Below are positions 31,493 through 40,742 of a DNA stretch of 64,000 nt, piece by piece. The position numbers were made by a program, and so were the translations under genes. Position 1 is the first letter of the stretch. Each line of letters starts with the position of its first letter. Below the pieces are notes generated by a model, which was given only the letters and a program-made list of their open reading frames with translations, ran no database searches and was not told the origin of the DNA. The stretch is from AP-15 sp963796155 (GTDB lineage: Bacteria; Pseudomonadota; Alphaproteobacteria; ATCC43930; CGMCC-115725): contig CAWCKT010000016.1 of the NCBI GenBank assembly GCA_963796155.1, forward strand, positions 78,266-142,265. Reading direction: 5' to 3'.

Positions 31493-32572
31493 TCAGCCGC
31501 CGATGGCGCCGGTATGCGGCACGATCTGCGCTTCTTTCGCGCTGCCTTCGTAGCGCGTCTTGGTATCGAGGTACGGCCCGACCGCGTCCTTGGTGACGAA
31601 TTTGAGGCCGGTGTTGATGTCGGCCGGCCCGACCAGCCCGCCCGACACCTTCCACACGAACATCTCCATGACCGTATAGAAGCCCTGCAGATAGGGCTGC
31701 TGATCGATCACGAAATCGAGAAAGCCGTCGTGCACCGCTTCCAATGATTTCGGCAGCAGATCATAGCCGCCGGCATGCACGCCCTTCGCCGGCAGGTTAT
31801 ACTGCCGGCTGATGATCCCGCAGTTCATCGTGTCGCCGCCGCTGACCCCGAACATGCCTTTGACGTCCTGGTTGCCGAGGTAATAGGCCTGTATCTTTGA
31901 GAGGCCGGCATTGGCGGCGGGATCGGTCGCGATCATTGTCGCCTGGATGTCGGCACCCGATTTCTTGATCGAATCCATGGCACCGTCGACACGCGGCTGC
32001 AGGTTCAGCTGGCCCGGTGTGGCGATAAAGATCGCGAGCTTGCCGGAGCCGACGAGCTTGACGATGCGCTCACCCATCATCTGGCCGGACAGGAACAGGT
32101 CCTGGCCGATATAGGCGAGGCGCTTGTTGCTGTGCGAATCGGCATTGTAGCTGAACACCGGTATGCCCGCGGCGAGCGCGTTCTCGACCGGGCGGTCGAA
32201 GCCCTTCGGATCGACGAGGCAAACCGCGATCGCGTCGGCCTTGCCGGCGATCGCGGTATTGAACGCGTTGACCATCTGGGCAACATCAGAGGTCTCCGAC
32301 CCGGTCCACTGATAGTCGACGCCGAGGAGCGCGCAGGCATCCTGAATGCCGTACTGGCACGGGACGAAGAACGGGTTCGACGTCACGTGATTGACGAAGA
32401 CGAATTTCCAACGGGGATGCGGCGGGAACGCCACCTCATCCGCCGCGCGCGCGTCGCCGGCACCGGCCGCCAGCAGCGCTGCCGCCGGTACCGCGGCAAC
32501 GCCGCGCATCACGGCGCGGCGCGGTAATGCCGCCGCAACCACCGCGGCGATGTCGCGTGAGCGTCCTTTCAT
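31493..32572 (-). CDS. Periplasmic sugar-binding protein of the ABC importer
   Basis: 359 residues from ATG 32572, which has GGGGAGG 8 bases upstream. A longer frame to 32752 lacks support. A Tat-like or Sec signal is visible (PRRAVMRGVAAVPAAALLAAGAGDARA). The mature part is a Peripla_BP_4-type domain: WKFVFVNHVTSNPFFVPCQYG, DAIAVCLVDPKGFDRPVENALAAGIPV, MKGMFGVSGGDTMN-like core and IDQQPYLQGFY. It is the first gene of the operon and supplies substrate specificity, possibly for a sugar or polyol. Confidence 0.93.
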   Translation of the reverse strand: MKGRSRDIAAVVAAALPRRAVMRGVAAVPAAALLAAGAGDARAADEVAFPPHPRWKFVFVNHVTSNPFFVPCQYGIQDACALLGVDYQWTGSETSDVAQMVNAFNTAIAGKADAIAVCLVDPKGFDRPVENALAAGIPVFSYNADSHSNKRLAYIGQDLFLSGQMMGERIVKLVGSGKLAIFIATPGQLNLQPRVDGAMDSIKKSGADIQATMIATDPAANAGLSKIQAYYLGNQDVKGMFGVSGGDTMNCGIISRQYNLPAKGVHAGGYDLLPKSLEAVHDGFLDFVIDQQPYLQGFYTVMEMFVWKVSGGLVGPADINTGLKFVTKDAVGPYLDTKTRYEGSAKEAQIVPHTGAIGG

Positions 32573-33110
32573 GTCGTATCCTCCCCGTTGATGCCTTGTG
32601 CCGCCTCCTGCTCGCAGGGCGCCGACCCCGCAAAACATAACCGCCCGGGTGCGCCCGGTCACGAGGACGTTATCGCGGCAATGCCGGTCGGCTGCGGCAG
32701 CACGGCGACATCCCGGACCGCGGCCCACGCAGCGACATGCTCCACTCGCCACGGCTCGCTGACCGCGGCCGCGACGTCTGATACCCCGAAAATCGCTCTG
32801 AGCCGCTAATCATCCGAGGAGAGCATACATGACCTCACCGACCCGCTCGTTATTCTCGCTCGCATGTCTTAAGCTTCATGGGTCGGGGTGATTAAGTGGC
32901 TATTAATCGCGTTTTATTCGTCGCGCCCCGACTGTTTCAGGTGGCCACGGCAAGCGGCGAGGCCGGTGCAGTTCCGGAAAAGCGTGCCAGCTCGGATAAT
33001 GGGCTTAAAATCGGTCTGTGGGCCACTAGGGCTCGCAGTACAGCATTTGCTAAATCAACTGGGTGAGGGAACGCCACATATCGTGCGGAAACGATCGTCG
33101 GGCTAAATTC
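32573..33110. other. 538-base gap upstream of the ABC operon
   Basis: No convincing gene. It must contain the promoter of the minus-strand ABC operon. An in-frame upstream extension of the binding-protein frame has no family character. The part near 32850-33110 is less GC-rich than the surroundings. I see no strong repeat or tRNA here. Confidence 0.5.
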
Positions 33111-33376
33111 TCAAACTCGTCCGCGCCGAGCTGCAAAACAGCTGAAAACAGGGTCCCAGAGGCTCCTGGCGACCTGTGAGAAGACGGTGCTGAGGTTGGT
33201 GCCGGCTGTTCCCATGACGACGACTGCGGCAACCGCAATCAGCGCCGCGATCAGGCCGTATTCGACCGCTGTGACGCCGCTTCTGTCCCCGATCAGCCGG
33301 GAACGACCAAGCTCCTGACCACCTGCTCCTCAACCCGCCCTAGTAGAACTGACGAGAGACGCATCATATTCTTCAT
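33111..33376 (-). pseudogene. Flp/Fap-type pilin, frameshifted
   Basis: On the minus strand, one frame reads RSGVTAVEYGLIAALIAVAAVV followed by GTNLSTVFSQVA. This is the hallmark of Flp pilins: the GxxAxEYGLIAALI processing and assembly segment. A likely N-terminus, MKNMMRLSSVLL from ATG 33376, is in a different frame and stops at 33295 or so. One missing C in the run near 33300 would join them. No tad secretion genes are nearby. It is either an orphan decayed pilin or an indel error. Confidence 0.65.
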
Positions 33377-33716
33377 GTAAGAATTGGTCCGCCTATATAC
33401 TGCGACAAATCTTAACGAATAAAGAAAATAGCATCGAGATTTCGATCATTCCTACCACGCTAGACAGCAGTATGCTTGGTCACGGTCTGAAAAATTATCA
33501 CAGTTGAACGGCATCAATACCATTTTAGACTGTGGCCTGACACGAGACTTCCCCGCCGACAGCGACGCGGGTGCGGGATCGGCCACTCGGTCGCGGCACG
33601 ACGACTTGGCGATCAGCCTAATGTCCCGCCTAAATTCTTTGCTAACGACGCGCGCCTAAGCTTATCGACTGCCGCTCGGAATTGGTTCGGGCCATCCAAC
33701 GGAAGTCGCAAGATCG
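33377..33716. other. 340-base AT-richer gap before the GT87 gene
   Basis: No ORF, tRNA or clear terminator is visible. Base composition from about 33390 to 33530 is clearly richer in A and T than the window average. This suits a promoter region for the plus-strand gene at 33717 or a relic of transferred DNA. Confidence 0.4.
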
Positions 33717-34940
33717 ATGGCGTCTACGCGCTTGTCCCTTTTACGCGTCCTGGACAACGCGTTGAACCGAGACCGCATCCTGGCGTATTGCGCGATCCTG
33801 CTTGCAGTCGAGCTTGGCGGCTTTTTATTTCTTGTCGCTGGAACACACGGCTGGATTGTCCCGCTCAGCGCGCCCGTGAGCACCGATTTTGTCAGCTTCT
33901 ATGCCGCCGGAAGCCTGGCCGACACCGGCACGCCCGAATTAGCCTACGACCAGGCGGCGCACGATGCCGCGGAAGAGCGGGCGACCGCACCCGGCATCGA
34001 ATATCGATTTTTTTATTATCCGCCGGTCTTCATGCTGCTTTGCGCGGCCCTCGCCCGCCTGCCCTATATTGTGGCCTTCCTGGTCTTCGAGGCGGTCACC
34101 CTCGTTCTTTTTCTGATCGTTGCGCGCGGCATCCTCGGCGAGCGCGGTTTTGGCGCGCTCGTCCCGGTGTTGGCGTTTCCCGCCGTGTTCTGGACGCTCG
34201 GCTTGGGGCAGAATGCATTTCTTACCGCGGCGTTGTTCGGGGCGGGGACGCTCCACATCGATCGTCGACCGATCACAGCCGGCCTGCTATTCGGGGCGCT
34301 GTGTTATAAGCCGCATTTCGGCCTGCTGGTGCCGCTGGCGCTCGCGGCCGGAGGCCACTGGCGGGCGCTCGCCGCCGGCTGTGCCTCGGTCACGGCACTT
34401 TTCCTGCTGTCGCTGCTGCTGTTCGGGTGGGAGACGTGGAACGACTTTGTCACAGCCGCAGCCGCCTCACATGCCGTTTATGAATCCGGCCGCGTCTCGT
34501 TCGGGGGATTTGTCAGCCCATTCGGTGCTGTATTGGTACTCGGCGGGACCACGGTCACCGCCTATGCCGTGCAAGCGGGTGCGACGCTATCGGCCGCTCT
34601 ACTGGTGGGCTTCGTCTGGCGCCGCGGCCCCTCCCTGCCGATCAGGGCGGCAACCCTCGCTGCGGCGACCCTGGTCGCGATCCCGGTCGTCCTGATCTAT
34701 GATCTGATGCTGGCCGCGGTCGCAGCGGCTTGGCTGCTGCGCGCCCGTGGCGAAAGGGCGCTCCCGGCGTGGGGAAAGGCGGCGCTGGCAGGATCATTCC
34801 TGCTGGTCCTGGATCCGCGGGATATCGCCGTGGCTTGGCAGCTTCCGGTCGCGCCGATCGTCGCCTTGACCCTCCTCGTACTCGTCGTCGCCCAGGTATT
34901 CCGCAGCGAGGCTCGCTCCGCGCGTTTTGTCGCAGCATAA
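33717..34940 (+). CDS. GT87-like integral membrane glycosyltransferase
   Basis: 407 residues with about ten hydrophobic segments. The periplasmic loop after the first helix contains STDFVSFYAAGSLA, the acidic DF motif that GT87 (DUF2029) polyprenyl-phosphate mannosyltransferase-like enzymes use. RFFYYPPVFML and GLGQNAFLTAALF follow the family pattern, and CYKPHFGLLVPLAL is the conserved KPxxGLL loop. Such enzymes transfer a lipid-linked sugar outside the cytoplasm. The acceptor is unknown. Confidence 0.87.
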   Translation: MASTRLSLLRVLDNALNRDRILAYCAILLAVELGGFLFLVAGTHGWIVPLSAPVSTDFVSFYAAGSLADTGTPELAYDQAAHDAAEERATAPGIEYRFFYYPPVFMLLCAALARLPYIVAFLVFEAVTLVLFLIVARGILGERGFGALVPVLAFPAVFWTLGLGQNAFLTAALFGAGTLHIDRRPITAGLLFGALCYKPHFGLLVPLALAAGGHWRALAAGCASVTALFLLSLLLFGWETWNDFVTAAAASHAVYESGRVSFGGFVSPFGAVLVLGGTTVTAYAVQAGATLSAALLVGFVWRRGPSLPIRAATLAAATLVAIPVVLIYDLMLAAVAAAWLLRARGERALPAWGKAALAGSFLLVLDPRDIAVAWQLPVAPIVALTLLVLVVAQVFRSEARSARFVAA

Positions 34941-34959
34941 ACCGCCGGGCGATGTTCGG

Positions 34960-36102
34960 CTAAGTCGCCAACTCCAGCGCCGGCGCGGCCGGGGCGTGCC
35001 GTGCGGCTTCGATTTCGGCCGCCTTCTTCTCGACCAGCTCGACGAGATGGTCGACGATGTCGGCGTTCTTCAGGCGGTGGTCGGTCAGGCCGTTGATGTA
35101 GACCTGATGGGTGCCGTTGCCGCCGCCGGTAAAGCCGATATCGGTTTCGCGCGCCTCGCCCGGGCCGTTGACGACGCAGCCGATCACCGACACCGTCATC
35201 GGCGTCGTGATGTGCGCGAGCCGCTCCTCGAGCCGTTCCACGGTCTTGATTACCTCGAACTGCTGGCGGGCGCAGGACGGGCACGAGATCACGGTGACCC
35301 CGCGGCGCCGCAGGTTTAGCGATTTCAGCATTTCGAAGCCGACTTTGACCTCCTCGACCGGGTCGGCGGAAAGCGAAATCCGGATCGTGTCGCCGATGCC
35401 GGACCACAGCAGCATGCCGAGCCCGATCGCGGACTTGACCGTGCCGCTGCGCAGACCGCCGGCCTCGGTGATCCCGAGATGGAGCGGGTAGTCGCAGGCT
35501 TCGGCGAGCTGCTGATAGGCGGCGACGGCAAGAAACACATCGGACGCCTTGCACGAGATCTTGAACTCGAAGAAATCGTTGTCCTCAAGGATCTTGGCGT
35601 GATTGAGCGCGCTCTCGACCATAGCTTCGGGGCAAGGTTCGCCATAGCGCTCGAGGAGATCACGCTCGAGCGAGCCGGCATTGACGCCGATCCGCATCGA
35701 ACATCCGTGATCCTTTGCCGCCTTGATCACCTCCCGAACGCGGCCGGACGAGCCGATATTGCCGGGATTGATCCGCAGGCATGCAGCACCGCTCTCGGCC
35801 GCCTCGATCGCCCGTTTGTAATGGAAGTGGATGTCGGCGACGATCGGCACCGTCACCTGCCGTACGATGTCCCGCAACGCCAGCGCCAATTCCTGGTCGG
35901 GGCAGGAAACCCTAACGATGTCCGCACCGGCGGCCTCGAGCGCTCGGACCTGCGCGACCGTGGCCTCGACATCGCTCGTCACGGTGTTGGTCATCGATTG
36001 CACCGTGATCGGCGCATCGCCGCCAACCGGCACCTTGCCGACATGGATCTTGCGGCATTGACGGCGGTGGATATCGCGATAAGGCCTGACGCTCATCGTC
36101 AA
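34960..36102 (-). CDS. ispG: 4-hydroxy-3-methylbut-2-enyl diphosphate synthase IspG
   Basis: 380 residues. Converts MEcPP to HMBPP in the MEP isoprenoid pathway using a [4Fe-4S] cluster. The TIM-barrel part starts VGGDAPITVQSMTNT and has RINPGNIG. The C-terminal cluster cysteines are in VISCPSCARQ and IGCVVNGPGEA, and the cluster-linked Glu follows. It lies downstream of the RodZ-like gene on the same strand, a conserved pairing in proteobacteria. Confidence 0.97.
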   Translation of the reverse strand: MTMSVRPYRDIHRRQCRKIHVGKVPVGGDAPITVQSMTNTVTSDVEATVAQVRALEAAGADIVRVSCPDQELALALRDIVRQVTVPIVADIHFHYKRAIEAAESGAACLRINPGNIGSSGRVREVIKAAKDHGCSMRIGVNAGSLERDLLERYGEPCPEAMVESALNHAKILEDNDFFEFKISCKASDVFLAVAAYQQLAEACDYPLHLGITEAGGLRSGTVKSAIGLGMLLWSGIGDTIRISLSADPVEEVKVGFEMLKSLNLRRRGVTVISCPSCARQQFEVIKTVERLEERLAHITTPMTVSVIGCVVNGPGEARETDIGFTGGGNGTHQVYINGLTDHRLKNADIVDHLVELVEKKAAEIEAARHAPAAPALELAT

Positions 36103-36172
36103 ATCTCGCGCAGCTGACAGGATGTGAACGCCTTATAGACGGATTTGTCGTCGGACGACAACGCGGCCGGGT

Positions 36173-37225
36173 TCAGCCGCCGGCGGCGGTCCCCGAGATC
36201 AGTACTTGCGGATCGAGCGGGACGTTGCGGACCGCACCGGTCGGGCCGATCGACGGAGCGGGCTTGCCATCGACCGAGATCTCGAGACCGCCGGCATTGC
36301 CCGTGCGCATCGATACTCCGGACCGGTCAGGCACACGGTAGCTCTCGCCTGGTTTCAGCACATGCGTGAAAAGCGGAGACTGGTCGGTGTCGCGTATCTG
36401 GATCCAGCTGTCGGCAGTTGCCCGGATGACGATGCGCGCCGGTCCGTCGACGTCCCCATAAGCGTGTGGCCCACCGCTGCGGGGTTCTGACGGCTGGGCG
36501 ACCGGGACCGGGGCGGCAGCCGCGGGCTGCGCCAATGCCGCTGCCGATGGAGGAGGAACCTGCGGCGGGAGTGTGACCACCGAAACCGTAGGCGAATCCC
36601 CGGTCGAACTAGGTTCGGAGCTGGTCCGAGCGGATGGCGGGGATACGGCGCCGGCTGGCGCGGCGAGCGGGGCTTCGCCCGGGGCCTCTGCGATTGGCTG
36701 GCTGGTGGGCTCGGCTGTGCGCTGCTCGTGAGGCAACGGCAAAAACCCGCTCGGTACTTCGGCAACTCGTTCCGGACGCGAGCGCTCGTTGGTCGACAGG
36801 TAGTACCATGTGCCGTATCCGCAAAGCGCCAAAATCAGCGCCACCAGGAGCATCGCCCCGCCGGGAATGCTGCGCTCACCGAGCGGCATCGGAAAAGCGA
36901 GATCCGGCTTGGTATCGAGCCCTGAGGACTCCGCCTTAAAGCGCCGCAGGATCTCGTTACCATCGAGCCTGAGGTGATCGCTATAGGCGCGCGCGAAGCC
37001 GATTGCGTAGGTCGGGCCGGGAAGCAGGTCCGGACGTCCGGCCTCTAGCGCCGCGAGGTAATCGGGCTTTATCCTGAGCGCGGCCCCAACCTCGTCCAGA
37101 TCGAGTCCGAGTGCTTCCCGCCGCAGCCGCAGCGCATCGCCCGCGGATCGCGGAAATGGCGACAGCGGTTCGCCGTCGGGGGGATCCTCCACAAAGGGGG
37201 TCGTGAGACGTCGGAACAACGCCAT
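36173..37225 (-). CDS. RodZ-like helix-turn-helix membrane protein (DUF4115)
   Basis: 350 residues. An N-terminal XRE-type HTH (LRLRREALGLDLDEVGAALRIKPDYLAALEAG) is followed by a linker, one membrane helix (AMLLVALILALCGYGTWYYL, near residue 125), a Pro/Ala-rich spacer and a C-terminal DUF4115 domain (IVIRATADSWIQIRD). This is the RodZ layout, where the HTH binds MreB and helps maintain cell shape. The family is confidently assigned; orthology with RodZ is likely but not tested. Confidence 0.88.
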   Translation of the reverse strand: MALFRRLTTPFVEDPPDGEPLSPFPRSAGDALRLRREALGLDLDEVGAALRIKPDYLAALEAGRPDLLPGPTYAIGFARAYSDHLRLDGNEILRRFKAESSGLDTKPDLAFPMPLGERSIPGGAMLLVALILALCGYGTWYYLSTNERSRPERVAEVPSGFLPLPHEQRTAEPTSQPIAEAPGEAPLAAPAGAVSPPSARTSSEPSSTGDSPTVSVVTLPPQVPPPSAAALAQPAAAAPVPVAQPSEPRSGGPHAYGDVDGPARIVIRATADSWIQIRDTDQSPLFTHVLKPGESYRVPDRSGVSMRTGNAGGLEISVDGKPAPSIGPTGAVRNVPLDPQVLISGTAAGG

Positions 37226-37320
37226 GTGATGATCTCGCTACGCGCCATTTTAACCAACGACGCCAGCCACTGTCCAACCTCGCGGCGCTGAGCGGGACGA
37301 CAAGCCGCGGGGTCGGGCGC

Positions 37321-39594
37321 TCACAAGACGATGTTGTGGTCCCGTGCGTAGGCTTCGAGCTTGGGTCTGAGCGAATGATCCGGCCTGCCCCTGATCTCGT
37401 CGAGGTAAGCGGCGACCGCGGTCGCATCAAGGCTGCGGATCATCGTCTTGACCGGGCCGATTGCGCTCGCCGCCATCGACAATGTCCGGAAGCCGAGCGC
37501 TATCAGCGCCATCGCCTCAATCGGGTTGCCCGCCATCTCGCCGCACATGCTGAGCGGCACGCCGGCATCGCGGGTCTGCGCGATGACCTCGCGGAAGAGA
37601 GCCAGCATCGGCATGGAAAGGGGGTCGTAACGCTCGGCCAAACGCGGATTGCCCCGATCGCAGGCAAAGAGAAACTGCATCAGATCATTGGTCCCGATCG
37701 ACAGAAAGTCGATCCGCTCGCACAGCGCGGGCACCTGCCACAACAGCGCCGGCACTTCGAGCATTACCCCGATCCGGATCGGTTCAGGCAGCACTCTCCT
37801 TTCTTTTGCGGCGAGCCCGAGTTCCATGTCGAGAATCGCGCGTGCCCGCTCGAGCTCGGCAATCTCGGCAATCATCGGAAACTTGACGAAAAGTGGCTGC
37901 GCCTCCGCCGCGTGGATCAGTGCGCGCAGCTGCTGTCGCAGCATGGCCGGGCGGTCGAGCCCGATGCGAATCGCTCGCCAGCCCATCGCCGGGTTGTCTT
38001 CTGCCGCGTGGGGCAGATAGGGCAGCACCTTGTCGCCGCCGATGTCGAGGGTTCGGAAGACGACCGGACGGTCCCCGGCCTGCTCTAAGACGCTCCGATA
38101 GAACTCGGTCTGCTCCTCAACTCCGGGAAAGCTGTCCCGCACCATGAACGGAATCTCGGTGCGAAAGAGACCGATCCCTTCAGCACCGGTTGCCCGGAGT
38201 TGGGGCATGTCGATCAGGAGGCCCGCATTGAGCAGAAGCTTGATTTCAATCCCATCGCGAGTGACCGGTGCTGCCGAGCGCAAGGTGTCGTAAAAAGCAC
38301 GCCGGCGCGACCGAGCCTCGACCGTTGCGCCCACCGATTGGCGGACGTGATCGCTCGGCCGGATCAGAACCTGGGCGTGATCGCCGTCGACAACGACGAT
38401 GTCGCCCGTTTCGATCCGGCTAGTCGCATCGTCGACCCGCCCAACGACGGGGATGTCCAAGGCCCGGGCGACGATGGCGACATGCGCGGTCGGCGACCCC
38501 TCTTCGAGCACGAGCCCCATGATCCGCCGTCGCGCGTAATCCATCAGTTCGGCCGGTCCCATCGCGCGGGCGACCAGAATGAATTCGGGCGGCAGCTCGG
38601 CCCGGGCCGCGCCCGGCGGATCTCCGGAAAGATGGTGCTGGAGGCGGTTCGCAAGATCCTCGAGGTCGTGGAGGCGCTCGCGTAGATAGGGATCGCTGGC
38701 CTGCATCATCCGCGTGCGGGTGTCTTCGCGGACTTTCTGCACGGCTGCCTCGGCGGTCAGGCCGCTGCGGATGGCATCGGCGATGCGGGCGACCCAGCCA
38801 CGATCGGCGGCGAACATGCGATAGCTCTCCAGCACGTCGTGATGCTCGCCGATACCGAGGCCGCGGCTCGTGGCCACCAGCTCGTCGATCGCCTCGCGCA
38901 TCGCGGCAACGGCATGGCGCAGGCGCCGGAGCTCGGCGGAGACATCCTCGGCGACAACCTGGCGGATCAGGATCTTCGGTTCGTGCAGCACGGCCGGTCC
39001 CATCGCCAGCCCGGCGTTGAGCCGGACTCCAGCAAGCCGAACCGGGAGCAGGCCTCCGCCCCGACTGGTGGCGATTTCCAAAGGGTTGACGAGATCGCCC
39101 CGCGCCGCGAGCTCGGCGACGACCATCGCTATCGTCTGCAATACTTCGATCTCATCCTCGGTATAATGGCGCAACGAGCGGTTTTGGACGACCAGCACGC
39201 CGAGCACCCGGCCGCCGCGGAGGATCGGAACGCCCATCAGCGAGTGGTAGATCTCTTCTCCGGTTTCCGGCCGATAGGCGAAATCGGGGTGGGATTGCGC
39301 GTCGGCGAGGGCGAGCGGGCGCGCGGTTGCCGCGATCACCCCGACAAGGCCCTCGCCGACGCGCAGCCTCGTCCGATGAACGGCCTCCGGCCGCAGACCC
39401 TGGGTAGCGAAAAGCTCGAGGACCTCGCCGGCACGCATGACGTAGGCCGAGCAGACTTCGGCCACCATCTCGGCAGCGATGATCCGGACGATCCGGTCGA
39501 GGCGCTCCTGCGCTGTGCCGGAACCCGCCATGATGTCGCGAAGGCGGCGCAGGAGGCGGCGGGTTCCACTAACAGTCCCTGCAGCCTCTGTCAT
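37321..39594 (-). CDS. ptsP: Phosphoenolpyruvate-protein phosphotransferase PtsP (EI-Ntr)
   Basis: 757 residues. An N-terminal GAF domain (residues 20-170) precedes the PTS enzyme I region. The phosphorylated His lies in EEGSPTAHVAIVARALDIP. The PEP-binding barrel has FRTEIPFM, RTLDIGGDKVLPY and the late Cys in PLSMCGEMAGNP. In the nitrogen PTS it phosphorylates NPr, with glutamine often sensed by the GAF domain. Its start overlaps the upstream flavin oxidoreductase stop by 4 bases, so it belongs to a lysC-NMO-ptsP unit. Confidence 0.95.
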   Translation of the reverse strand: MTEAAGTVSGTRRLLRRLRDIMAGSGTAQERLDRIVRIIAAEMVAEVCSAYVMRAGEVLELFATQGLRPEAVHRTRLRVGEGLVGVIAATARPLALADAQSHPDFAYRPETGEEIYHSLMGVPILRGGRVLGVLVVQNRSLRHYTEDEIEVLQTIAMVVAELAARGDLVNPLEIATSRGGGLLPVRLAGVRLNAGLAMGPAVLHEPKILIRQVVAEDVSAELRRLRHAVAAMREAIDELVATSRGLGIGEHHDVLESYRMFAADRGWVARIADAIRSGLTAEAAVQKVREDTRTRMMQASDPYLRERLHDLEDLANRLQHHLSGDPPGAARAELPPEFILVARAMGPAELMDYARRRIMGLVLEEGSPTAHVAIVARALDIPVVGRVDDATSRIETGDIVVVDGDHAQVLIRPSDHVRQSVGATVEARSRRRAFYDTLRSAAPVTRDGIEIKLLLNAGLLIDMPQLRATGAEGIGLFRTEIPFMVRDSFPGVEEQTEFYRSVLEQAGDRPVVFRTLDIGGDKVLPYLPHAAEDNPAMGWRAIRIGLDRPAMLRQQLRALIHAAEAQPLFVKFPMIAEIAELERARAILDMELGLAAKERRVLPEPIRIGVMLEVPALLWQVPALCERIDFLSIGTNDLMQFLFACDRGNPRLAERYDPLSMPMLALFREVIAQTRDAGVPLSMCGEMAGNPIEAMALIALGFRTLSMAASAIGPVKTMIRSLDATAVAAYLDEIRGRPDHSLRPKLEAYARDHNIVL

Positions 39595-40742
39595 CCTCGC
39601 GCGTGCTGCCTCCTCAGCAGGGCCGGCTCGGGCGCAAGCGACCGGTCGGAGTGCGCCCCGTCACGGGCGGCCAGGGCGGCGAGGGCTTGGCCGACAAGAT
39701 CATCGAGGATCTCAGCGACGCTCTGCTCTCGCGTCACCAAGCCTACGCTCTGGCCCGCCATCAACGAGCCCGCTTCGACATCGCCGTCGATTACCGCGCG
39801 CCGGAGCGCGCCGGCCCAGAAGTGCTCGATCTCGAGCTGGGCCGCCTTTTGCGACAGTTCGCCTCGTGCGCATCGATCAATGACCCGGCGCTGCACGGCG
39901 ACGAAACGCTCGGTTGCCGGATTGGCCAGCGCGCGAACCGGGACCACCGGAAAACGCGGATCGAGCTGGACCGAAGCGACGGCGTCGCGCGCCGCAGCGC
40001 GGATGAAAGCCTGCTTAAAGCGCGGGTGGGCGATCAATTCGTAGGCGCAGACGAAGCGGGTGCCGAGCTGGACACCGGACGCCCCCATCTCGAGATAAGC
40101 GAGCATCGCCTCGCCCCGCCCGATCCCACCCGCGACAAAGACCGGAACACACTCAACATTCGGCAGAATCTCCTGGGCTAATACCCCGGTCGAAACCGGT
40201 CCGATGTGCCCGCCGGCTTCGTTGCCTTCGATGATGATCGCATCGACGCCCATTCGGACGAGCTTGCGCGCATACCCGAGCGCCGGTGCGAAGCAGAAGA
40301 CACGTGCTCCACCGCGCTTGATTCGGTTCACCGCGGCAATGGTCGCGAGCCCTCCAGCCAGCACCACATGGCCCACGCGATGGGCGAGGCAGACATCGAT
40401 CAGCTCGAAAAGCTGAGGGTGCAGAGTGATCACGTTGACGCCAAACGGGCGTGTCGTCATCGCCTGGGTCGCGCAGATCTCCGTCGCAAGCAGCTCCGGC
40501 GACATGGATCCCGAAGCAATTACCCCAAAACCGCCGGCATTGGAGATCGCGGCGACCAGGTTGCGCTCCGATACCCAAGTCATGGCGCCGCCCATGATCG
40601 CGAGGTCGCAACCGAGGATATCTCTGCCGCGCGCCCACAACCGATCGAGATCGGCATAGCCGCGCTCGCGTTCGGCGTCCCCTCCGCTCACTGCGCACTC
40701 TCTGCAGTCTGAAGAATCTGCTGCGCCGATCCCTTCGGTCAT
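39591..40742 (-). CDS. Nitronate monooxygenase / NAD(P)H-flavin oxidoreductase family protein
   Basis: 383 residues in the FMN TIM-barrel family of nitronate monooxygenase and FabK. Signatures are LAIMGGAMTWVSERNLVAAISNAGGFG, IIEGNEAGGHIGP and VFVAGGIGRGEAMLAYLEMGASGVQLGTRF. The substrate is uncertain between alkyl nitronates and enoyl-type compounds. Its start overlaps the lysC stop, and its stop overlaps the ptsP start, each by 4 bases. This tight placement inside an amino-acid/PTS operon is unusual for the family. Confidence 0.88.
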   Translation of the reverse strand: MTEGIGAADSSDCRECAVSGGDAERERGYADLDRLWARGRDILGCDLAIMGGAMTWVSERNLVAAISNAGGFGVIASGSMSPELLATEICATQAMTTRPFGVNVITLHPQLFELIDVCLAHRVGHVVLAGGLATIAAVNRIKRGGARVFCFAPALGYARKLVRMGVDAIIIEGNEAGGHIGPVSTGVLAQEILPNVECVPVFVAGGIGRGEAMLAYLEMGASGVQLGTRFVCAYELIAHPRFKQAFIRAAARDAVASVQLDPRFPVVPVRALANPATERFVAVQRRVIDRCARGELSQKAAQLEIEHFWAGALRRAVIDGDVEAGSLMAGQSVGLVTREQSVAEILDDLVGQALAALAARDGAHSDRSLAPEPALLRRQHARG

